From: Acanthococcus lagerstroemiae
Lineage: Eukaryota > Arthropoda > Insecta > Hemiptera > Eriococcidae
Assembly (NCBI GenBank): GCA_031841125.1
Contig: CM063106.1
Span: 45,931,806 to 45,995,805, forward strand
Direction: 5' to 3'
DNA: 64,000 nt
Part shown: one piece after another, positions 1 to 12,359 of the stretch
How the letters are laid out: every line of letters begins with the position of its first letter
How positions within the stretch are numbered: position 1 is the first letter of the stretch
Translations under genes and position numbers: made by a program
The notes under the pieces: model-generated
What the model was told of the DNA's origin: nothing
What the model saw: only the letters and a program-made list of their open reading frames with translations
Database searches by the model: none

Positions 1-1492
1 TATGCCTGTAAATGAAATATTCCCTTCGATCAGAGTTATAAGGTAAACGACAACAGCACGCCATCGCTTTAAGCGGCCCAAATCGCTACCCGGTGCTTTG
101 TTAATTTTTAGGGTTTTTTTTTTTTTTACTATTTCTTCCATTTCTTCAATGAGGAAAGGTGGTTATTTTGCGTCATTCCCTCTTCTTAAATTCAATTTGA
201 ATGTAGGTCAGAATAAAATTTTGTTGCAAATTTATTTATCTCCTTTCTTTCATCTTTTTGCCCGTTCTGTCACTATGATATACGTGGCCGATATATTTCT
301 TAGGGAGAGCATTTTATTGATTTTCTTTGTACTTTTTGTGGATTCCAAAATTGTTTCTATTGTTTGTTTTTTTTTGTTGTTTTTTTTTTTTTCATTGAAT
401 TCTCTTAGCTTGGTTTGTACTAGTTTAGAAGCCAATAAACATTTTGCTACCTGTTCGCAGAAAGAAGAAGTAACAGCACGTTTTCGTTAATTCCACCAAC
501 TTCGTTCCGTTCTCTATCCGAAGTGCGTCGTATGCACGCTAAAAGCTCCGAAGAAAACCAGTATCTAGTCACATCATCCTGAAGTAATGTACTCATAATT
601 TATTTTATTCGTTCGTTTATTATTTTTTCTATTTTTCGTGTGCGTACATACGTATTAATAATAATTACTTTCGATTCCGTTCTTTCCAAGCTTTTTTTTT
701 CACGCCGTAAAAAGCTTCTAGAATAAGTGATCTCGTATTAAGTTACCCGCGTGTGGGAGAAAGCTCTTGAAATCTAGTTCGAAAAGATTAAAGTAGTCTC
801 TCTGTCTTATTTTTCAAATCTTTATTTATTCATACCAACTTGATCTATAACTACTGTATTCTACTCTTTCATTATTGTTTATTATTATTTCTTTTTTACG
901 ATACTTATCTGGTCAAGTTCGTTATCATTACATTTTCTAGTCGTTTTGGTTACTTGTGATCGTTATTACAAGTGCCCTCGTTCATCTTACTGATCGAATT
1001 GGAACTTTTGTTTTCGCGAATATTTTTACAGTTTACGTTTCCTTTGACGCTTATTAAATTCGTTTTCTGTTTTTATTTATTTATTTTGTAATTATAAACG
1101 TCTAACAAACCATAAATTATTTTCCCTTTGTTAGTTTTGTTTTTGTTGAATTTGAACGCGCGTGTAATGAATATTTATACCTCGTTGTTATTCGTAAGTT
1201 ACTGAATTATGCTAACTAGACGGTAAGCACTCAATTGGTTCGATGAAATGTAATTGCTAAATGGGTCCAGAAATCGTTATCTATAATACCGGGATGCATT
1301 CATGGTAACGAGTCCGTTCTTTCTGTCTGTGTTTCCTCTAGTGTGGTGGAAATGAAGATACCTTTCTGCGATGTCCGATTATATAATACATTTTCTTCTG
1401 TATGAATACGATGTACGATGTGTAGTTTGTCCTACGAAAGAAGACCGTTCGTAAAACACCTCCAACGGGCTGACGTCACGCAATCAGGGATC
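1..1492. other. T-rich stretch without a recognisable gene
   Basis: The stretch has long T-runs (near 113-127 and 369-392) and no reading frame with codon-like composition. The longest open frame is low-complexity Phe/Leu/Ser. It resembles UTR or intron sequence more than transposon DNA, because no inverted repeats or copies elsewhere in the window were noticed. It could belong to a gene lying mostly outside the window. Confidence 0.3.
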
Positions 1493-1500
1493 CTCATAAT

Positions 1501-1673
1501 CAGGGGCGCAGCCACGGGGGGGAGGGGATTGGGCGTCTGACACCCCCTCCTTTGGCATCAGCCGAAAATGTGAAAAAATTAGAATTTATTCTGGTAATAG
1601 TACGTATTACACCTGTAATGTTGTAAAAGTGAACCCCCCCCCCCTCTTCATACCAAGTCTGGCTACGCCACTG
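1501..1673. mobile_element. hAT-type MITE with 8-bp target-site duplication
   Basis: A 173-bp non-coding element. It starts CAGGGGCGCAGCCA and ends TGGCTACGCCACTG, an imperfect 14-bp terminal inverted repeat. The flanks are a perfect 8-bp duplication CTCATAAT (1493-1500 and 1674-1681), diagnostic of hAT insertion. The interior has a G-run and a C-run next to the ends, as in the related element at 41604. It carries no transposase, so it was mobilised in trans. Confidence 0.88.
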
Positions 1674-1681
1674 CTCATAAT

Positions 1682-3204
1682 GCACTATATGTAGGTCATT
1701 AAGGGTTTCATTGGGAAAAATCGATTTGATTATACAGCACAATTTCATAAATCGGCTAATCGATAATTTTACATAATCGATTTTTGCCCACCTTTACAGC
1801 ACATATCAGGTATAACATTGGCTACACTAATCTCAGGTGGTCTAGCTACCCTTAATATAGGTGGAAAAAAAGAATGCCTGAACGTACAGAGATGAAACGA
1901 ATACCAATTTACTGCTCATGAGAATGGGTACAATTATAAAAAGGGGTTATCACAGTATTTTTGTCGGGAATATTGAGAAACGCACGTGGTGGTTAGTACC
2001 CCACTTTAAGTAACATTGACGCTCGAACGAACTTCTTTCGTTGGACAGATTAGCATAACTTGATACTCGGAAGTTATCCTTGAATAGGTCGGAGGTGTCG
2101 AATTAATTAATTTTAAAAAAGTATTTTTTTACTATGGTGAAAGTTATTGTTCCATTCTTTGCAAAATAATAATAATAAAATAAATGGGGTATTTTATATC
2201 AGCGGATGCTGTTTTCGTACTTATATCTCCTAATTTTGTTCCTTCAAATTTCAGGTAATTTAATGTACCTCCTTCAAATAACAAATCTACCACACGTTTT
2301 CCTATGTATGTTTTAAGGCGGTGAATGGGTCAAGGGAGGGCAAAAGTGTTTCGGCAATTTTTGTAGGATTTATTGCTTCAATTTCTCGTAACTTAAGAAT
2401 AAAAGAGAAATGATTTTTTTTTCATCATTAGTTTAAATAATGTTAAAAGTACCCTTATCCATTTTTTTAAACTATATCCACGGGACAAGTGTAGTAATCA
2501 TAGTAAGACTATTATTATTCGCATAAAATTGGATTTCGGAAAATCGACTAAGAAGTCTTATCCTCGTGTCAGTCAAGACCTTCTACGAGGAAAATTTCAT
2601 TGTTCTTTCCATTTGTTCAAAATATGTGTATTAATAGATGTCTGCCAGAACTAAGCTACCTGTAGGTTATCAGTTTTATCAATTATTAATCTTGTTTCCT
2701 ATTAAGTATATTAGATCTCTTATCTGTTGAGTACCTACTAATCTTATAATAGAACTGACAAAGGTGCTAAATATATCGACTATGTAGAAATGTAGATGCA
2801 GTATCTTGTAACCCACAAAAGACTGGAGTTGACCGGAGCACGATAGTGGATGTACCGCAAAGTTATAAGCATGCTATTCGTGTTGAAGATAGTCCGTGGA
2901 ACGGCTAGATCGAGAAAGCACACGAATATACACACATGAGCGTGAGCGGATTATTACTTAATGTTCACAGGACGCCGGGTACAATCACTGAGTAGTAAGC
3001 GAGAGTAGTGGCTTTGATTAACTATCCACATATCGTACCGTTACGTTAACACCGCTCCCCCAATCGAAGCGCACATACAAAACATAAAAAATTGACAACA
3101 GTGATTCACAATGATAAAAACCAAAACAATAACATTTTGACATTTGACATAAAAACACTAACTTAGACCTAAATTGTCACGATGTTTTACAAATAATTCT
3201 GTCC
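1682..3204. other. Intergenic stretch, nothing recognised
   Basis: AT-rich sequence with frequent stops on both strands. No exon-like segment, tandem array or clear inverted repeat was seen. Confidence 0.3.
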
Positions 3205-3516
3205 CTAGTTAACTTGGTCCGAAGACTTTATATAGTCTATACTAACATCTCCGTTCTGAACAAGATCGTTAATAAATCTGTACTCAACATCTATATGTTT
3301 AGTTCTTTTATTATTATTAGCATTATTACAAAACAATATTGTGTTTTGGTTGTCTTCATATAACAATGAATTGGGCACCTCGAGGTCAATGTCAGATAAA
3401 AGTCCTTTCAACCACAATCCCTCACGTGCAGCATCCGCTGCAGAAATGTATTCCGCTTCTGATGATGATAGGGCTACGACATTCTGTTTTCTTGACGACC
3501 AAGAGATTACATTATT
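3205..3516 (-). pseudogene. Ty1/copia retrotransposon remnant, RNase H end of pol
   Basis: On the minus strand, from about 3516 down to a stop at 3205, the frame encodes the C-terminal RNase H part of a copia polyprotein. It has the SSSEAEY motif, then LYEDNQNTI and KRTKHIDVEYRF, ending near a DQVAD-like position. The upstream reverse transcriptase and integrase are absent: homology stops near 3516, where unrelated repeat DNA begins. No LTR was identified. This is a fragment, not a host gene. Confidence 0.85.
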
Positions 3517-3554
3517 AATCAGTAAAGTTTTAAAAATGACTAACAGACGATAAT

Positions 3555-3931
3555 AACATACAACATTGCTAGTTGTTATTGTTAGCCGGTATCCGATTCG
3601 AATTCGATAAGTTCTAACATTGCTGTCAGCATATTTCGACTAACTCCAGTGTGAACGAAAATAACTAACATTCAGCAAAGTTGGCTACAGCAACGCTGTC
3701 AGTCTCATGGTGCATTTACACTGACAAACGAACATTGCTATCAGCAAAGTTTCGAAAATAACTAACATGCAACATTGCTAATTGTTATTGTTAGCCGGTA
3801 TTTGATTCGAATCGGATAAGTTTTAACATCGCTGTCAGCATATTTCGACTAACTCTAGTGTGAACGAAAATAACTGTAACATCCAACAAGGTTTGCCTCA
3901 GCAATGCTGTCAGCCTCAGTGTAAATGCACC
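3555..3931. repeat. Two degenerate direct copies of a ~200-bp repeat, the second inside a MITE-like element
   Basis: A block starting with ACATTGCTAGTTGTTATTGTTAG near 3563 recurs near 3772 as ACATTGCTAATTGTTATTGTTAG. Both continue through a shared GCTGTCAGCATATTTCGACTAA segment. Within this, 3708-3931 is bounded by ATGGTGCATTTACACTGA and its exact reverse complement TCAGTGTAAATGCACCAT, so the second copy sits in an element with 18-bp terminal inverted repeats. No coding content. Confidence 0.7.
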
Positions 3932-5130
3932 ATCATGTATCGGCATGCAGTGTAGATTGTACTTTTTACATTTGTTCCCAAAAAATTTGTGTGGGTTACA
4001 AGGGTTACAAGCTATCGTACTTACCTACATAGTGAATGTGTTTTCCAGCTGAGGAAACTAAATATTTCACCTAGAAACATACGAGAGCGGGAAAAGGTTT
4101 CATTTCATGCAATAACATGGAATCCTCTGTTTATTAATGATATACAAACAAAATAGTCTTGTGTGAACACGTGTTCTCGCTCTTGTATGTCCTTGCATCA
4201 GTTTTACTAATAGCTTGTTGGTGTCTTGGGAAGTTTCATAATAAAATTTATTAGGTACTTGATAAATAATTGCTCCTAATAAGACTGATAACGTCATAAC
4301 TAATAATTCGTTGCTAGTTTGTTGATTTAATGAAAATTCATTTTAATACGTACGTATATTTTTAATAAAGAAAACAACAATGGAAAAAGTAGTGGAATTT
4401 CTTTCCTATGAGGTCTCAAAATAAAATTCAAGCGTCTGCTTCTGATTCTAGATCACTGTAGCTTTGCCAAATCCAGTTTCATGTGAGTATTAATAGTTCT
4501 ACTCTGATGAATACTGGTTCTGTATTTTAGCTTTGTGTTATGTAAAAATGAGGACATAATGGCAATTTTTAAAATTTTTAGAATTATATTGAACACTCCT
4601 GTAGGTGCGCTAGTATCGTGGACGAAAAGATGACCTGGGTATGCCTACCATAAAAACATGTACAAGTATAACGAGCTCTAGCATCTTCAATATTGTTTTT
4701 TATGGAAAACTGAAGAGAACTAAATTGTCAATCATTTCCTTCCAGATGAGCCCAACTTTGGTTTTATTTACAAAACATTTTTTGTAACTGATCATATTTT
4801 CGTCCAAATACACCAGTCAGCGAGCAGCATTTCATTAGGCCGCTAGAGGGCGACTCTTTAACATCCAAACGCGAATACTGACAAACAAAAAATAATAAGT
4901 GTGGAAATTGACGAATACTTAATTAGCATAAAATGAAATACGTCTAAAAAAATTTGCAGAGCTTTCCTTTGATACAAAATTCGAGGTTCTTACATCTAGA
5001 AATCGAGTTGATGAATCTATTGCTCCTTAAAATTCACACTTAATTCGGTCTTTTTAATGATTTGCCCGAGCGCATTTCACGTGAATCCAGCACTCGGGAA
5101 TCAGCACCCAATGAATCCGAAAATCTCTAC
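3932..5130. other. Intergenic stretch, nothing recognised
   Basis: Open frames here are short and of random composition. No splice-consistent exons or repeat copies were noticed. Confidence 0.3.
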
Positions 5131-5144
5131 ATTGTTCTACATTA

Positions 5145-5335
5145 CACTACACAAGAGCATAAAAAACAATGGGATGAGACTATATGATTTTAGCTGTATT
5201 TTGAATACTGAATACGATGGCATTAACTATTTTCTTGAGAACCTCTTGTTTTCCATATTAAAAATTCAAATCTTATCAAATTTTTCACCTTTTATTCCGT
5301 TTTGTCGTCCAAGAGTAGCTACACTGATACTGATA
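5145..5335. repeat. Repeat copy, reverse complement of the flanks at 25530-25658 and 26205-26260
   Basis: Read in reverse complement, this segment follows the DNA flanking the element at 25659-26196: a GACGACAAAA-like start, an AACCTCTTGTTTT/GAGAGGTTCTCG region, CAGCTAAAATCATATA, then CTCATCCCATTGTTTTTTATGC. The copy here lacks the 538-bp insertion, so it acts as a paralogous empty site. The family of the host repeat is unknown. Confidence 0.7.
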
Positions 5336-5572
5336 ACAATACTGGACGCGCTTAGTTGATTGATCAGGTATCATCTAGATTATAGATGATACTAAAATTC
5401 GTATTTAAGATAGGGGATAGGGAAAAAATGGACTGTAATCAAGAAATTAACATCGGCATTGAATTTCTCATTGAAAATGCATATATTCTCATGTCATTGA
5501 TAAAAAATATTTTGTAGTGTTATGAAAAAGAAACCCCATTGTGTTGAGTAATGGCGCAAAGCGGAGGATGTA

Positions 5573-5840
5573 CCCGTTGAAGATTTTCCCACTAAAAACA
5601 TGAAAATCTAGTTGCGCTGCGTACACGTATTAGAGTGGAAATGCCACTACGACCTTTTGTCTTTTCAAAGAAAACGCACGCGCATGGAATGCGAATGTCA
5701 GTGGCGCTACGCCGACGACGTATCTTTACTACCACTCTTGCATCTAACCCCGTTTTATATACAGAGCTCATCAATGTAGTAGTGGAAGTGGTTTTCCGAA
5801 TGCGTTCCACTTGGATACGCACATCAAAATCTTCAACGGG
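5573..5840. mobile_element. Tc1/mariner-type MITE with TA target duplication
   Basis: A 268-bp element with a perfect 15-bp terminal inverted repeat, CCCGTTGAAGATTTT at the left and AAAATCTTCAACGGG at the right. It is flanked by TA on both sides (5571-5572 and 5841-5842), the target used by Tc1/mariner transposases. The open frames crossing it on both strands have no recognised domain and are by-products of the element. Confidence 0.82.
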
Positions 5841-5842
5841 TA

Positions 5843-8700
5843 TCGGTCTTTTATTGTTAATTTCAAGTTACGAGGAGTTGAAGCTGTGGATTTCACAAAA
5901 ATGGCGAAAACTCATTTTGACCTTCCTCGACACCAATAAAACCTACCTTTCAAGGGAATACCCACCCTACAGTCGTCCAAAATTCGAAAAATCCGAATAT
6001 TTGAGTGCAAAAAGAGATTGTGTTAATATGGAATCTCCCAAATTATCATATTTTCTTTTCGTTCCACCCTTCCGTATAATCTATAGATTAGGAGGGTGAG
6101 TGCAAGAAGTGGTCAACTTCTTGGACTCAGTTCTCCATCTAACCGCGGCCTTTTATGTTGTTAGTACTCCATGTTCTTTATTACAAGCGTAGCAGTATCT
6201 CGTGAGCAGAGTGTGCCAAAATAGTCGGTCGTGTCATGAAACTCTGATCCGAATTTCCAAAATGACTGCGGTTTTTCGGTGAAATTTTTCTGGTCTTAAG
6301 TTGTGACCAATGACAGCTCTATGAGATTTCTAGTTTTCACTGTATTTATTTATTTATTCATTTTTTTCAAATTGTTTTCTATATATAGGTTGTACGGTAG
6401 ATATTAAGGTGAATTCTACTCGTTAATTGTAATCGTAGGTAGATTAAATCCAGTTGTACTTCGGCGTTGTGATATTTTGTAAAAGTTTTTCAACATAACT
6501 TATTTGTTGCGATTGTGTTCTCGCACGTTGTGTCATAATCCAGTTAAATTTGTATTTAATTAAGATTCAAAAATATCTAAAGGTCCAGTCATAGGTTTTC
6601 CTAACTGCAACGAAGCGTTGCACTTGGCCTGAAAGCTCTTCACATACAAAAATTACCGGAAAAGTTGAGGGGGAAATGGAAAGTCATATCGACCATGATA
6701 TCATCATTTCCCCAACTTCATCTGCAGTTTTTCCAGAAATACCAGTGTTTTTGAGGTCCCAGGCTACTGTGTGGCGCTTTGTTACAGTTATGAGCTCGGT
6801 TACTGAGCCCATCAGTGATACCGAGGGGACATCGAATTGACATTTATGTTATTATGAAATCACTGTGAGCTACCTGATTGAAAAATCATGCTGATCCTAT
6901 ATGAGCTCCGATTATAAAGTAATAGCAGAAGAGATGATAATTTACCCGAAGTTATGGAGGAAGGCATCTACACTATGGTTGTGATCCTGCGGAAATTTGA
7001 AATAGAAGAATTTTTCTTGTAATGTAGCTCTATGAAAGCTGATGTTTCAACTTTTATTGCGAATATTTACCTCCAGTCCTCGTCTCTTGTGTTACTAGCG
7101 AATATTTCATGCATTATGCTTCTCTATTTCCAAGTCGTTTTTCTCATTTCCTCTTACACTTATTGGTTTTTCTGTTCTTGCCGTTGATACAATCGTGACT
7201 ATTTCCGATATTCATTTTAAAACTGATCGTACGCTCCGATGTATTCTGTTCCGTTCTTTTCGTCTGTTATTACGAAGTTTATCATCGTACTCTGTGTACC
7301 AATTATCTTGTTACTACTCGTATGTTTGTAAGAATGTCGGCGTTATAACCCATCTTTTCGTAATCGAGCATCACGTGTTCTTCTCTTTGCGTGAAGATTT
7401 ACTCGTTAAACCATCGAAAGAATATTCCTGTTACATTGCGCGTTTATTACGACTACTGCTGTACAATTACTACCAATAAAGTGTTTTGTTACATGTTCGA
7501 CTTTTTCCTTATTTTCGAATTTCTATCTTTCATGTAGTACTGAAAAATTTAAAGGTTGGAAGAAAAGCTCCTGGTGGCGGACAGATGCAGCGACGACACT
7601 AACTTGTGAAACAAGGCTTTGAAAATCTAACCCAAATGGTAGGTGATGTCTGCAGGCATGAAAAATATCAAGAAATGGTAGCTCAGGGCTCGAAACGAAG
7701 CACAAAACCTACCAGCATGAAAAATGCGAACTAGGACCACAGGAAGACCAAACGAGGAGGGAGAAAAAAACCCATAATGGACTAAATAGCACCTACTTAC
7801 GACCAAAATTATCAAACGGGGCCAAAAAATACTAAAATCTAGACTGAACATGACCGAACCAATTAATGAGATATGACTCAAAAGACAAACAGAAACATTC
7901 CAAATCGTTTCGGTGACAATAGTCTGGGGGAGGAGGTAATCTCACTAATTATGAAAGGTGAACTTGACTGAGATTTGGGATCATCAAGCAAAAATACTAA
8001 CTAGATGAATAATGAGGTACCTAAATGAAATCTGTACGCTTTTCAAACAACTGAGTATCCAGATTTGCTAACAATCACACGTATAACAAAACTCGATCAA
8101 AACAGAGCTAAATATGATCAGAAACAGACCTCGAAAAAAATGTAACGGAACTAGCACTCACTTCACTGATAGTGACTAATATACTTTTTCCAGAAGAAGC
8201 TAGATTTTTTTCATCAAAAACAGAATTATTGAAATTGGATATGGAGGAGACAGGCGAGGATACAAAGAATACTTGGTACCCCTTACCCCGGAATTCTCAT
8301 TGTGACACCACTGGTTAGTATTAACAAATTTGTTATAAATGCAACTTTTCCAGAAGCGGCATTTATCCCCTCTCAGGATCGCTATTTTCAACTTACACTG
8401 TTGTTATTGGTTCTAATTTATTACTTGTCAGCGTGTTTGTGTATCGCAACACTCTAATATGGACATTGGGAAACCTAATGTAAGCTATTTGCTACTTGCG
8501 TGATTCTTTCAACCAAGCATAAAGGAATTAAACCGCATCAGGATGTTTTCATATTATTTTAAATTTTCAATGAGTTTTTGGTAAGGGTAGACTATTGAAG
8601 CGTGAAAGATCGTTAACGTTCTTTTTTCCGTTTGCAAACTGAAAAACGAACGCAAAAATCCTTCTCCAGTTTGTTTTCCATTTCACCCTAAGCTGCAGTC
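5843..8700. other. Intergenic stretch; possible poly(A) signal near 7475
   Basis: No coding region is supported. The open frame at 7195-7479 shows no domain and ends at an AATAAA hexamer (about 7475), so this part could be a 3' UTR of an unseen plus-strand transcript. A short ATG-starting segment at 8726 runs to a GTAAGT at 8775, but no partner exon was found. Confidence 0.25.
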
Positions 8701-9246
8701 GCTTCATGGCATCAACTTTTCCAACATGGCGTATTCAGTGAAAGCACCTCTGTTGCTAGACCTCGTTATTAAACGTAAGTCACAGAGACAGACCAACCAC
8801 TAGTTTGTCAAAATCTGTACACCTACTATACAGCACTGATCGAACGCTGAAAGTTAGCAACTTGTGTCAACTGATTACATGAAAATCAGTGAATATGGTA
8901 GTTCATCCACCTATCTGAAACGCCCTTCTATCCCACGTTACAGTAGTATAGTTCGTGTCAAATTTTACACTTTCTCTCTTCCGACTCGATTGATGGACAG
9001 CACCTACGAGGTCAACCTCCACTCTGGGCATGAGAACAGTTTAGAAAATTGAAGTAAACACGCATACACGGAATAATATGTAATTTTAAAATATTTCAAT
9101 TTAAGTAAAATAATATTACAACCATTAACCCCTGTAGAAAAATTGCTATAGATTCTAGCAGATGTGTAAAATAACATAAGAACTTGCTCGTTAGTAATAT
9201 TCCATCGATTTGAATGGCTGAATGTGGTTTTCATCAGGGGATACAA

Positions 9247-10756
9247 TCACGCACCCAATTGTTTATATAATAGTGGCACGTAATCATCCCACTGTGCTTG
9301 GTAAAAATTACCAGCCACTGGGTTGCCTAATTTATACTTTTCCGCGAATTTGCTGATTTTAAATCCACCACGATTATCTCCTGATCTACAAATGGGAAAA
9401 AAAAAACTTATTTCAGTATAAAAATTGTAAATGCGATCGAAAGACAAAAGCTCGTGTCGGCCTTCGATGGAAACGCATAATCATTACTTTTTTCATAACG
9501 CAGAAAGGTCTCAGTTCTGTGGGGGGAGGGAGGTATTAGTCACTACAGCACATATCCCGTTATCTTCTTGCTGTAATTAATGCGCTAAAATAGATTCTGA
9601 AATGTTCTTTTTGATAGCGTTTAGGGTTTTAACTCCCCCAGCTGTTCTTACGCCGGTGGTTCGAACGGACAAAAATGTAGTGATCACAATTTCTACAAAT
9701 AATATAAATAAACAACTAACACAGTTCGCTGACATGGGAAATCATTTCTTCAAACATCGTATTTACGAGAGATAATACTATCAACTTGAAACACCAATTT
9801 GGAAAATCTTTCGACAGATATAAATTATCGACAGATAAATGGAACTGAGATAAGTAAATTGGAAGTTTCCATGAGCCGCAATCATTCTCAATAACCTCTA
9901 TTCACTTATGCGGTTGAATTAGATAACATCACAATTTTCTCAGTTATCATTCATGACGTATTACCTGTTGGTAAGACGAGGCTCGTCAAACGTTAATTTT
10001 CCAGGTTGTTTGTAAACCAAAAACACGTAACGATGCAAACCTGAAAGAATAAAAAGCAATTTTCCATCAAATGATAACATTTATAGATGATGTAAATGAG
10101 ACAGTATTTCTAAAAGAGATATACCAGTATCAGGTGGCGGTCCAGAACCAACATACTCCGACAAGGTTTCTCCCTGACTCACATTTGAACCGGGAATGTT
10201 TCCCACAAGCCAATGATGCCATTCTCTGAAAGTTGGGGTCTTCCGACTCGGGGCATCCGGATCTACAACGATGAATTACACGTCAAAACACACGTTCACT
10301 CGTCCAACAGAAATTGATTATTTGTAAATTAAACAAAATGACCAACCAGTCATGCACAGTGTGTAAAATGAGGAGGGTTCAGCTTTCCATTCAACAGTTG
10401 GCGGATCCTTAACTTGAGTGGGCGTCAGTTCATTGCCGAGAGACACTTCCAAGCCACCGCTGTAGGTCACCTGTGAGATTAAAATTAAAAACAAACGCAA
10501 TTTTAGACCTTTAAGGCAAATAATCAGCAAAAGCAAAGTCGTACATCATTGCAGATCCACGTTAGTATTCACAATCTTGCACTGAACTTACTTTCAGAAC
10601 TTCTGCGGGTGCCACTGGAATAACATCAGGCACTACACCTTCTTTCTCCATGCTAACGACCGACGAATAAGCAGCTTTCGCCTGTAATTGAATAAAATTA
10701 AAACAACGTAATTTCGGAAGAAGATTGCAAGCACTTACAAGAATACTCGTCGCCAT
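9247..10756 (-). CDS. Phosphatidylethanolamine-binding protein (PEBP/RKIP family), six exons
   Basis: Exons on the minus strand: 10756-10739, 10681-10592, 10470-10347, 10262-10125, 10040-9965 and 9385-9247. They total 585 nt, 194 aa plus stop; all junctions are GT..AG and codon phases agree. The protein shows the PEBP core in order: DPDAPSR at residues 78-84, REWHHWLV at 90-97, [17 protein letters not shown] from 124, and a C-terminal [17 protein letters not shown] block. By comparison with human PEBP1 (Asp70, His86, His118), the anion-pocket residues are Asp78, His94 and His126, all present. PEBP proteins are small cytosolic phospholipid-head-group or nucleotide binders; some inhibit Raf/MAPK signalling. 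Which role applies here is unknown. Length is normal for the family (about 180-190 aa). The start Met opens a six-codon first exon. A transposon-like repeat begins about 40 bp upstream of the ATG. Confidence 0.95.
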
Positions 10757-10796
10757 GATAGGTATCTTGTGAGATATCAGTTTTGGTTATCACGCG

Positions 10797-11583
10797 CGCA
10801 GTGCTCCGGCCAGAGGTTGAAAGTCAGCCAAAAGCTTAAGCCGAAAAGCCGATAGCTGTTAATTTTCATGGTATACAGTTGAAAGTTGAAAGCCAAAGTC
10901 TAATGTAAAAATTCTGAAAGCTTAAGCTAAAGTTTTATTAATCGACTTTCTTACGACTTTTCCTTTTTACTGGTCACACACTTACTACACACTCGCAGTT
11001 TGCTGTTTGCTCGCAGAGCTAGGGCTAAGCTAGCAGCGTTTCGTTTTACTTTGCCTATGCTCTCATTATGCTACTAATAAAAAAAAAAGAACCGTACCTC
11101 CATGTAATCTAAGGCCTATTTCACTGATGTTGATTCTCTGGTTCTACGTTCTAGTCACCCAGTCATCGGCTCATTGCTCTTGGTCTTATCTTGGTCTCTT
11201 GGCTTGGCTTATGGCTTATCTTATCAAATTGTCTGTTCGCCGATTCACGCTGTCAAATTTGAGTTTCAAGGAACAACAAAAAAAAAGTCAACTGTTCCCA
11301 ACATCCCAACTTCCTATTCGAAACTGAAATTTGAAACCAGAGTAGATCCGTTTAACTTACATCTTTGATAATTTTTTAATTATAATTAATCCAAGATGCC
11401 GAAACATACCTAAATCGGATTCGATAGCTGAAAGCCTTATTTTAACTGAGCCGAAGCCGAAAGCCGACATGGAAAAAGTCGAAAGCCAAAGCTGAAGTTT
11501 TATTCTTGAAGGTCTTAAGTTTTTAGCCGAAGCTGAAGCTTTGTATACAGCTTTTCAACCTCTGGCTCCGGCTTACCGGTCTC
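10797..11583. mobile_element. Inverted-repeat element abutting the PEBP start codon
   Basis: The left end (CCAGAGGTTGAAAG at about 10811) and right end (CTTTTCAACCTCTGG at about 11557) are inverted copies. The outer bases are similar but imperfect (GCTCCGG against GCCGGAG). The interior is rich in AAGCCGAAAGC-type words. No transposase and no clear target duplication were seen, so the class is undecided. Related AAGCCGAAG-rich patches occur near 18575-18620 and 30740-30840. Confidence 0.65.
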
Positions 11584-11933
11584 GATATTCGACGATAAGA
11601 CGATATATCGTAAAATCGGGTGTCTCGCGTCATCAGTCATCATCATCTAGACAAGCTTGGGTGCTTGGGTAACAGTGGGGTAACATAGCGAGAGTGTAGT
11701 GGGGGCATATGCCATTGGGATTTAAACTTGCACTAGAGTGCGCTGCAAAATTATTTTTTGGTGATGATACAGTCGAATTTAGGACAAATTTTCTTTAAAA
11801 GTGAATTTATAATCGATTTAATGATGGTTGAAGTTTGCTACACGCTTAGGGCGTTACGGGAAATCATGCATGATCACTCACACAAATTGCAGGGCTGCCA
11901 ACCCTTGAAACTCTAAGTTTAAATCCCAATAGC

Positions 11934-12100
11934 GTTTACTAATCTCTTTTCAACGTGAGTACACATTTTTGTATTGGGGGGAGGGGGGCTATTTTGAAAA
12001 ATTCTACTTTGTACGCTCTTTATTGTAATGATACTAATAACCATTTTGTCAAACAAATGGTCACTTGGTTCTGTCTTGCTTAACAGCGTCCATGTGAAAA
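11934..12100. mobile_element. Diverged partial copy of the 45175 inverted-repeat element
   Basis: Words such as TCAACGTGAGTACACATTTTTG, GAAAAATTCTAC and AACAGCGTCCAT occur here in the same order as in the reverse complement of 45175-45417. The copy is diverged and has lost one terminal repeat. Confidence 0.7.
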
Positions 12101-12167
12101 CTGAAAACTGCGTCCTCATCTTCTATGGCAGTTCCAGAATGAAATGTAGAGAGTGCTCGTAACGCTA

Positions 12168-12210
12168 CACGCACGCACATCCACTAACACACACGCACAC
12201 ACACACGCAC

Positions 12211-12241
<31 letters not shown>

Positions 12242-12242
12242 A
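12168..12242. repeat. (CA)n microsatellite
   Basis: About 75 bp of CA dinucleotides interrupted by CG pairs. It is a simple repeat with no other signal. Confidence 0.95.
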
Positions 12243-12359
12243 ATAGGTACGTGATCAAAATCAATATTAATTATTAATTTCTTATCCTGTTATCCTTTAA
12301 CCCGGGGAGCAAAGATCCGTCTTGTTTTATGAGGATTCAACGAATTAGTTTGTTTTGAT

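Noticed and set aside
98..490. 130-aa plus-strand open frame
   Set aside because: Composition is Phe/Leu/Ser from T-runs; no domain, no splice context.
5635..6099. 154-aa plus-strand open frame
   Set aside because: Its first part is the TA-flanked MITE at 5573-5840; the rest has no domain.
7195..7479. 94-aa plus-strand open frame before an AATAAA
   Set aside because: No domain and a UTR-like composition.
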